Source of the DNA: Alphaproteobacteria bacterium
Lineage (GTDB): Bacteria > Pseudomonadota > Alphaproteobacteria > Rickettsiales > UBA6187
Direction of reading: 5' to 3'
Assembly: GCA_024280585.1 (NCBI GenBank)
Contig: JAJRPW010000048.1
Coordinates: forward strand, 1-11,113
Length of the DNA: 11,113 nt
Shown piece after piece: positions 1 through 5,250 of the stretch. The number at the start of each line of letters is the position of its first letter. Position 1 is the stretch's first letter. A model generated the notes under the pieces. It made no database searches. It saw only the letters and a program-made list of their open reading frames with translations, and was not told the DNA's origin. The position numbers and the translations under genes were made by a program.

Positions 1-1223
1 CACCTGTGGTAAAAGATATATATTATGGTGGCAGCTGGAAAACTGTCTTAATGTCTGGTGTAAGGCAGGCTGCGCATACATATTTTGCCCTGGATGTAAC
101 AGACCCGACAACACCACTGCACTTATTTACATTCACCCACAATAAGCTAAATAGCCAGGTTAGTTATTGGGATGCATCCGGTGTTAGGACGGATTACAGT
201 ACTGCCAGCACTATCACTTCAGAGTATGACTTTTCTGATTTAGGGGAGGCATGGTCACAACCAATCATTTTAAGGCTACCTGTGGGTACCGCTGGGGCTA
301 TGACCTGGACAGCCGTATTTGGCGGTGGTTACAATAGTGGTGTAAATGCTGACTATGGCGCCAAATTATTTATCATCAATCTTGAAGATGGTGGCAAAAT
401 CATACAAAAAATTGATATAGCCGATGATGGCAGCTCCAATGGTATTGAAAACTCTGTTCCACCGAGAGTAACTGCTATTACAGCTGATTCAACCACATCA
501 TTTACCGATCAGGGTGCTTTGATTTACTTCAGCGATCTGGAAGGAAAATTGTGGGAGATTAACCTAACAGATGCCGGAACATTATATGAAACTACCAAAT
601 TATTTGATGCGGAAGCAACAAGTACTAATACCAGATATCACTTCTTTGAAAATGCTGCTGCATTAACCTCAAGCTCGGTATTAATGCAATATTACGGCAC
701 CGGTGACCTGCAATCCCTTGGCGATGTAAGTTCATCAATTGCTAACAGAATCTATGGGGTGAAAGATACTAACTTCCCTTCATTTACAGCCATAACTTCT
801 ATGAACACAATAACTGATATGGCAGATGTTTCATCCGGCGTATGTCCAACAACATCGCAAGCAGGTTGGTATATAAACATGGATACTAACGAAAAAGTAA
901 CGGCAAAAGCCACAGTGAAAAACTCTGTTGTGCTATTTCCTAGATATACTCCGGATTCAACCAGTATATGCTCCGCCGGATCGGCAAAAATTACCGAACA
1001 TAGCTTCGAATGCGGAACCGAACTGCGTGAGACTGACTTAGGTTACGGCGTGCCCACACAAGCGATAATACATAACAATAAAATCTATATCGGTATTAGT
1101 ACCGATCAGACCAGCAGCACACTGCCAACAGGCTTCACAAAAGAAGGTAACCTCATCGTAGGCGATCCATACAGCGCCTCCACCGGTACAGTTACAATTG
1201 AATCCTGGTGGGAAGAGTTTTAA
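1..1223 (+). CDS. pilY1: PilY1-type type IV pilus assembly/tip protein, C-terminal part (5' partial)
   Basis: This is the C-terminal beta-propeller region of a PilY1/PilC-family protein, which is secreted, sits at the tip of type IV pili and supports pilus extension and adhesion. The frame is open to the left edge (first full codon at position 3), so the gene starts upstream and the GTG at 6 is not a real start. Family landmarks appear in order: a GSWKTVLMSG strand followed by YFALDVTDP, then LGEAWSQPII, FGGGYNSG, a propeller blade with SDLEGKLWEINL (PilY1 proteins typically have GDLxGNLW), a GWYIN segment, a cysteine-containing stretch (SICSAG, FECGTE), and the ending SWWEEF, close to the usual SWREL-like terminus. 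The calcium loop expected just before the DLxGxLW motif is degenerate (codons 486-509). A strong terminator follows directly, so this is the last gene of its transcript. Family assignment is firm; the role in this organism is inferred. Confidence 0.9.
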   Translation, partial: PVVKDIYYGGSWKTVLMSGVRQAAHTYFALDVTDPTTPLHLFTFTHNKLNSQVSYWDASGVRTDYSTASTITSEYDFSDLGEAWSQPIILRLPVGTAGAMTWTAVFGGGYNSGVNADYGAKLFIINLEDGGKIIQKIDIADDGSSNGIENSVPPRVTAITADSTTSFTDQGALIYFSDLEGKLWEINLTDAGTLYETTKLFDAEATSTNTRYHFFENAAALTSSSVLMQYYGTGDLQSLGDVSSSIANRIYGVKDTNFPSFTAITSMNTITDMADVSSGVCPTTSQAGWYINMDTNEKVTAKATVKNSVVLFPRYTPDSTSICSAGSAKITEHSFECGTELRETDLGYGVPTQAIIHNNKIYIGISTDQTSSTLPTGFTKEGNLIVGDPYSASTGTVTIESWWEEF

Positions 1224-1246
1224 GATACCATAAACGCAATTAGTAT

Positions 1247-1277
1247 AGCCGGGGATTATTATTCCCCGGCTTTTTTT
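1247..1277 (+). terminator. Intrinsic terminator after pilY1
   Basis: A perfect 9-bp stem (AGCCGGGGA at 1247-1255 with TCCCCGGCT at 1263-1271) closes a 7-base loop and runs into a tract of seven T residues (1271-1277). It begins 23 bases after the pilY1 stop codon. This is a textbook Rho-independent terminator for the + strand. Confidence 0.93.
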
Positions 1278-1290
1278 ATATACTCACCTT

Positions 1291-1441
1291 ACGTACCGTC
1301 TATTATGGGTACGTCATTGCGAGCACCAAGATGGCATAAACTTCGGCGGCAATTCAAGGGCTGAATATTGCTGCCTTTGGATTAACTAGAAAAACAGAGA
1401 AAATATGCCTGACAATAGGTTCCCGCCTTCGCGGGAATGAC
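1291..1441. repeat. Degenerate palindromic intergenic repeat (remnant)
   Basis: This non-coding stretch contains several inverted repeats. ACGTACC (1291-1297) pairs with GGTACGT (1308-1314). A perfect hairpin TTCCCGC-CTTC-GCGGGAA lies at 1420-1437. The outer hexamers GTCATT (1313-1318) and AATGAC (1436-1441) are inverted copies. The pattern 'CGTCATTGCGAG ... TTCCCGCxTTCGCGGGAATGAC' resembles dispersed palindromic units common in intergenic DNA of Rickettsiales-like and other proteobacterial genomes; this similarity is from memory, not a search. It is probably a decayed copy of a repeat family. The rest of the 1224-1574 gap shows only the terminator and the promoter listed separately. Confidence 0.45.
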
Positions 1442-1538
1442 TCAGAATCCAGGCGTTAATACAAATTAACAATTAACTATTTTACCCTGCATAAACCGAA
1501 GAATAACGCACTTTAATGATAAATGAGAAACACTTTAG

Positions 1539-1566
1539 TTGTTTCATTAAAAAAACACTGTATAAA
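1539..1566 (+). promoter_or_regulatory. Predicted sigma70-type promoter for the cvfB-like gene
   Basis: A -35-like TTGTTT (1539-1544) and a -10-like TATAAA (1561-1566) are separated by 16 bases. The ATG at 1575 lies only 8 bases past the -10 element, so transcription from this promoter would begin almost at the start codon. No Shine-Dalgarno sequence is visible before the ATG, which fits a leaderless or near-leaderless message. This is a by-eye prediction in AT-rich DNA. Confidence 0.35.
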
Positions 1567-1574
1567 CTCATACC

Positions 1575-2408
1575 ATGGCTGAAGTAGGAAAGAAAAATAA
1601 GTTACGCGTATTAAAAAAGGTTGATTTCGGGTTTTATCTTGATGGAGAAAATCTCGGTGAAATCCTTATACCCAACCGCTATGTCCAGGATGATTGCAAA
1701 ATAGATGATGAACTGGAAATATTCATCTCTTTTGACTCCGAAGACCGAATCGTTGCCACCACCGAAGAACCATATGCACAAGTTGATGAATGCGCCCACT
1801 TGCAGGTTATTGCCATAGGTGAATTCGGTGCATTTATGGATTGGGGTCTATCCAAAGATTTACTGGTACCGTTTAAAGAGCAGCGCGTGCCAATGCGCGA
1901 AGGGCAATCATACACAGTGTTTATCTTCATTGATGCCACCGGGCGCATTGCCGCCAGCAGCAAGCTCAGCTCCTTTTTGCGAGAAGATGATGGCGGCAGA
2001 AATTTTGCGGAAGACCAGATAGTTTCCCTGCAAATCGCCAGCCGCAGTGACCTTGGTTACAAAGCCGTAATAGATAGCAAACAGCTGGGACTTATCCATA
2101 ACAGCGACATTCTTTCGCCAATAAATGTCGGTGATATAATAGATGGTTATATCAAAAAAATTCGTGATGACGGCCGGATTGACCTGACTTTACAAGCCAA
2201 AGGCAAGGAAGCCAGGGACTCGCTTTCAAAAGATATACTGGAATTTCTGGAAGCTGAGGGCGGCAGCTGCGATATCACCGATAAAAGCCCGCCGGAACTG
2301 ATTTATAAGACATTCAACGTCAGTAAAAAAAACTATAAAAAAGCCTTGGGTAAACTATATAAAGAACGATTAATTATAGTTGATAAGAACGAAATAAGGC
2401 TAGCTTAA
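1575..2408 (+). CDS. cvfB: CvfB/YitL-like S1-domain RNA-binding protein
   Basis: The 277-residue product matches the architecture of the CvfB (YitL) family: tandem S1-like OB-fold domains followed by a C-terminal winged helix. An atypical first S1 domain spans about residues 8-65 (LRVLKKVDFGFYLD, GEILIPNRYV). The second covers about 72-135 (LQVIAIGEFGAFMDWGL, KDLLVPFKEQ). The third spans about 150-210 (LGYKAVIDSKQLGLIHNSDI, GYIKKIRDDGRIDLTLQ). The winged helix is about 220-277 (SPPELIYKTFNVSKKNYKKALGKL). In Firmicutes CvfB binds RNA and affects virulence and haemolysin expression; the role here is unknown. The ATG at 1575 is chosen because the N-terminal S1 strand follows directly, although no ribosome-binding site precedes it. 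The last 9 bases overlap the end of cheR on the opposite strand. Confidence 0.85.
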   Translation: MAEVGKKNKLRVLKKVDFGFYLDGENLGEILIPNRYVQDDCKIDDELEIFISFDSEDRIVATTEEPYAQVDECAHLQVIAIGEFGAFMDWGLSKDLLVPFKEQRVPMREGQSYTVFIFIDATGRIAASSKLSSFLREDDGGRNFAEDQIVSLQIASRSDLGYKAVIDSKQLGLIHNSDILSPINVGDIIDGYIKKIRDDGRIDLTLQAKGKEARDSLSKDILEFLEAEGGSCDITDKSPPELIYKTFNVSKKNYKKALGKLYKERLIIVDKNEIRLA

Positions 2409-3212
2409 ACGAAACATCCCCACCATATCTTCGAGAATTGTTAAATTCGTTTCAATACCAACCAGACTTTCTGAAGATCCGGTAAATAAAACGGTTTGCC
2501 GCCCCATTCTCGACCTTAAACCGTCTAAAACTTGTATTTTTGTTTCATCAGTAAAATATATCAGCACATTCCTGCAATAAATTATATCAAATTCGCCAAA
2601 TTTTGCTGAATCATCCAACAAATTAAACTTGTCAAAAGTGATATGTTTTTTAAGGACATCCTTAACCCGCCACTGATCACCTTCCTGTGTGAAATATTTT
2701 ATAAGCAGATTGATTGGAATACCGCGCTGCACTTCAAACTGGGTATAAAGCCCTTCTTTAGCTTTTTCCACCACATTAAAATCCAGGTCTGTTGCGATAA
2801 TCTGGAAATCATATCCTGCAAATTCAGGCATTTCCAGTAAAGTCATTGCAATGGAATAAGCCTCTTGTCCTGTCGAACAGGCCGCCGACCATATTTTAAA
2901 ACTTTTCTTCTCAGGAGTCATTTTTTGTAATCTTGGAATAACAACATCTTTTAAACGTTCAAAAGGTTTTATATCCCGAAAAAACAATGACTCATTCGTT
3001 GTCATTGCTTCTATTATTTCGATAAGTATGGAATTATCCTGATTTTCTTTCACATATGAAGCAAGGTCAGCAATGTCTGCCAAACCATATTTTTTTGCGA
3101 TCGGAGTAAGCCGACTTTCCAGCAAATACTCCTTACCCTCCGACAAAGCTATACCGGAATAATCCTGTACCTTATCAGCTAGAAATCTAAAATCGTCTGC
3201 AGTTACAGCCAT
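2400..3212 (-). CDS. cheR: CheR, chemoreceptor glutamate O-methyltransferase
   Basis: CheR transfers methyl groups from S-adenosylmethionine to glutamates on methyl-accepting chemoreceptors, giving sensory adaptation opposite to CheB. The 270-residue protein has the all-helical N-terminal domain (about 1-75), the MTTNESLFFRD motif characteristic of CheR, the SAM-binding SAACSTGQEAYS loop, ATDLD, CRNVLIYF and the terminal GSSESL motif. No TPR or other C-terminal extension is present. It is the last gene of the chpT-cheA-cheW-cheY-cheB-cheR operon, 6 bp after cheB. An AGG-type ribosome-binding site (ATAGGTTTTTATG on the coding strand) precedes the ATG. Its TAG stop is embedded in the 3' end of the convergent cvfB-like gene, and no terminator hairpin is visible between the two. 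Confidence 0.95.
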   Translation of the reverse strand: MAVTADDFRFLADKVQDYSGIALSEGKEYLLESRLTPIAKKYGLADIADLASYVKENQDNSILIEIIEAMTTNESLFFRDIKPFERLKDVVIPRLQKMTPEKKSFKIWSAACSTGQEAYSIAMTLLEMPEFAGYDFQIIATDLDFNVVEKAKEGLYTQFEVQRGIPINLLIKYFTQEGDQWRVKDVLKKHITFDKFNLLDDSAKFGEFDIIYCRNVLIYFTDETKIQVLDGLRSRMGRQTVLFTGSSESLVGIETNLTILEDMVGMFRLS

Positions 3213-3218
3213 AAAAAC

Positions 3219-4337
3219 CTATGATCCCTCACAAATACGCAGAATATTATCTGCCATTTCATCCAGTGAATAAATATGATGACATAATCCCGCTGTTGCT
3301 ACCGCACCTGGCATACCCCAAACAACGCTCGATTCTTCATCCTGCGCCACTAATATCCCTCCTTTTTCAATAACCTTCTTCGCTCCTTGCAAACCATCCT
3401 GCCCCATGCCGGTCAAAATTACTGTAAATAAACGATTGTCATAAAAATCAGCAAGGCTCCTAAACATAGGATCAACAGCAGGGCGGCAAAAATTTTCCGG
3501 TTCATCCTGATTCAATCTGATAACCGCATCTAAAGACCGTTTTTCTATTACCATATGATAACCGCCAGGAGCTATATAAACACAACCGGGAATCACAACC
3601 TCGCCATCTTCGCCTTCTTTACACTGTATTCCGCTTGCTTTTTGTAAAGTTTCGGCAAATACAGCAGTGAATGTCGGAGGCATATGCTGCGTAATAAATA
3701 TAGGAATATTATGTAGTTTATCTCCCAGTTTCTCAAAAATTTTTGTTAAAGCTTGTGGGCCACCGGTAGAACTACCAAACGCCAGTGCTCTTGGCGCAAG
3801 ATGTTTTTCACAGCCAACTGTTTCAATGTTTTTAGCTACTGCCGTCTGGTTATTTTCACCAGCCTGTAAGAGCGCTTCTTTCTCTATTTGCCCCTGACGT
3901 TCTTTTGCCGCTAAAGCCTTTACTTTTGCTATCAACTCTTTTGCAAATTCGTCCTTATCTGTGCTTGATTCAGGCTTTCGCATAAAATCTGATGCACCCA
4001 TCACCAAAGCCTGCGCTGTAACACGTGCATTTGCCAAAGTTAATGAAGAGACCATGATAACCCGAGAAAACGGCGATAATTCCAATAGTTTAGGCAAGGC
4101 TGTAAGACCATCCATTTGCGGCATTTCTACATCAAGAAGTATAATTTCCGGGTTATATAGCTTTACTTTTTCAAGCGCAATTTGGCCATTTTCTGCTAGT
4201 CCAACAACTTCGATATCATCCATGAATGAGAATAATTTATTTAAATAATTTCTGATGACCGATGAATCCTCCACTATCATTACACGATAAGGAGGTTCCA
4301 GTATGTTATTATCAGCATTAGAAATATTATCATCCAT
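3219..4337 (-). CDS. cheB: CheB, chemotaxis response regulator/protein-glutamate methylesterase
   Basis: CheB removes methyl groups from chemoreceptors (and can deamidate glutamines) after phosphorylation by CheA. The 372-residue protein carries a short extension (about 1-15), then a receiver domain with acidic pair E23-D24, phospho-acceptor D69 in LLDVEMPQMDG, and K121. A charged linker (about 125-180) follows, then the CheB methylesterase domain. The catalytic triad is visible: S190 in FGSSTGGPQAL, H218 in ITQHMPP, and D314 in GMGQDGLQGA. The ATG lies 2 bp after the cheY stop with no good Shine-Dalgarno sequence, suggesting translational coupling. A CheD deamidase is not in the window, so CheB may also do receptor deamidation; that is inference. 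Confidence 0.95.
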   Translation of the reverse strand: MDDNISNADNNILEPPYRVMIVEDSSVIRNYLNKLFSFMDDIEVVGLAENGQIALEKVKLYNPEIILLDVEMPQMDGLTALPKLLELSPFSRVIMVSSLTLANARVTAQALVMGASDFMRKPESSTDKDEFAKELIAKVKALAAKERQGQIEKEALLQAGENNQTAVAKNIETVGCEKHLAPRALAFGSSTGGPQALTKIFEKLGDKLHNIPIFITQHMPPTFTAVFAETLQKASGIQCKEGEDGEVVIPGCVYIAPGGYHMVIEKRSLDAVIRLNQDEPENFCRPAVDPMFRSLADFYDNRLFTVILTGMGQDGLQGAKKVIEKGGILVAQDEESSVVWGMPGAVATAGLCHHIYSLDEMADNILRICEGS

Positions 4338-4339
4338 AT

Positions 4340-4711
4340 TTATATTAAACCCATTTGCATAAACTTGGTTCTTACAATTTCTTCATCGAAAGGCTTCATT
4401 ATATACTCGTTAGCTCCGGCCTCCATTGCACACATGATTTTAGTTATATCACTTTCAGTAGTACAAAATATTACCACCGTATTATTCTCAACTTGCTTTT
4501 TCCGATAGTTTTTCAGAAATTCCAGACCATCCATCACCGGCATATTCCAATCCAGTAATATAATATCCGGGGCTTGCTTCTCACACTCATCAAGGGCATT
4601 TTGACCATCATAAGCTTCCATAACTTCAAAGCCCAATTCTTCCACGATGCGGCGGCTTACTTTCCTCACTACGCTGGAATCATCTACTATAAGACAGATT
4701 TTCTTGCTCAT
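4340..4711 (-). CDS. cheY: CheY-like single-domain response regulator
   Basis: This is a stand-alone receiver of 123 residues with no output domain. It has the full set of receiver residues: D10 and D11 (LIVDDSSVVRK), phospho-acceptor D54 (IILLDWNMPVMDG), T84/T85 (IFCTTES) and K106 (YIMKPFDEE). It is expected to be phosphorylated by the adjacent CheA and to carry the signal to a motility machine or to act as a phosphate sink. Lying between cheW and cheB, it is the operon's only free receiver apart from those fused to CheA and CheB. A GAGAG ribosome-binding site lies 7 bases before the ATG. Whether it acts on flagella, type IV pili or the ChpT relay cannot be told from the sequence. Confidence 0.92.
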   Translation of the reverse strand: MSKKICLIVDDSSVVRKVSRRIVEELGFEVMEAYDGQNALDECEKQAPDIILLDWNMPVMDGLEFLKNYRKKQVENNTVVIFCTTESDITKIMCAMEAGANEYIMKPFDEEIVRTKFMQMGLI

Positions 4712-4752
4712 TTATTTCTCTCGTTTATAGATCAAAAATCAGACTTTATAAA

Positions 4753-5250
4753 TTACTCTTCATCTTCGTTATCTTCTTCATCAATATCTTTTAATAACCT
4801 TCTGGCATCCAATATTATCATCAAATTGTCGTCATCTAAATAAACACCTTTACTAACTTCTGCCCAAACCGGTGAAATATTTTCAGGTGTTTGCGATATT
4901 TGTGATCTGGCAATATCCAGTACATCAGCGACAGAATCCACTACAAAGCTATATAACTCCTTATTGTGCTCCACTACAATAATTCTATATTCATTCTCAT
5001 TCTCTCTTGCTCCTATCGAGAATTTTGTTCTCAAATCGATTGTCGTTACTATTCTACCTCTTAAGTTCAATGAACCGACAACCTCAGAAGACGATAAAGG
5101 AATCGCTGTGATATATTGCGGAAATAATATATCCTCAATAACATCCACACACATACCAAATACTTGATCTGCTATTCTTATTGTTACATATTTCTTTATA
5201 TCTTTAGTAACATCAGAAACACCCTCGACAACTAACTGTTCTCCCGTCAT
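4753..5250 (-). CDS. cheW: CheW coupling protein
   Basis: CheW links the CheA kinase to chemoreceptor tips in the membrane-associated array. The single CheW domain (about residues 19-155) shows the usual pattern: YVTIRIADQVFGMCVDVIED, an IPLSSSEVVGSLNLRGRIVTTIDLR core, then a second half ending in NLMIILDARRLL. Two additions stand out: a short N-terminal tail and a very acidic C-terminus (residues 155-165, Asp/Glu-rich). The start overlaps the cheA stop as ATGA, and AGGAG (ACAGGAGAAGG) lies 8 bases upstream of the ATG, so translation is probably coupled to cheA. Together with the two CheW-like domains inside CheA, the operon encodes three CheW folds. Confidence 0.93.
   Translation of the reverse strand: MTGEQLVVEGVSDVTKDIKKYVTIRIADQVFGMCVDVIEDILFPQYITAIPLSSSEVVGSLNLRGRIVTTIDLRTKFSIGARENENEYRIIVVEHNKELYSFVVDSVADVLDIARSQISQTPENISPVWAEVSKGVYLDDDNLMIILDARRLLKDIDEEDNEDEE

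Noticed and set aside
6..8. GTG at position 6 as the start of the pilus gene
   Set aside because: The frame is open to the window edge and the protein begins in the middle of a PilY1 propeller, so the gene is truncated by the window.
1456..1475. TTAA/TTAAC words upstream of the cvfB-like gene that could be a CtrA site
   Set aside because: The spacing is 6 bases, and then 2 bases to the next word, instead of the required 7; it is most likely AT-rich coincidence.
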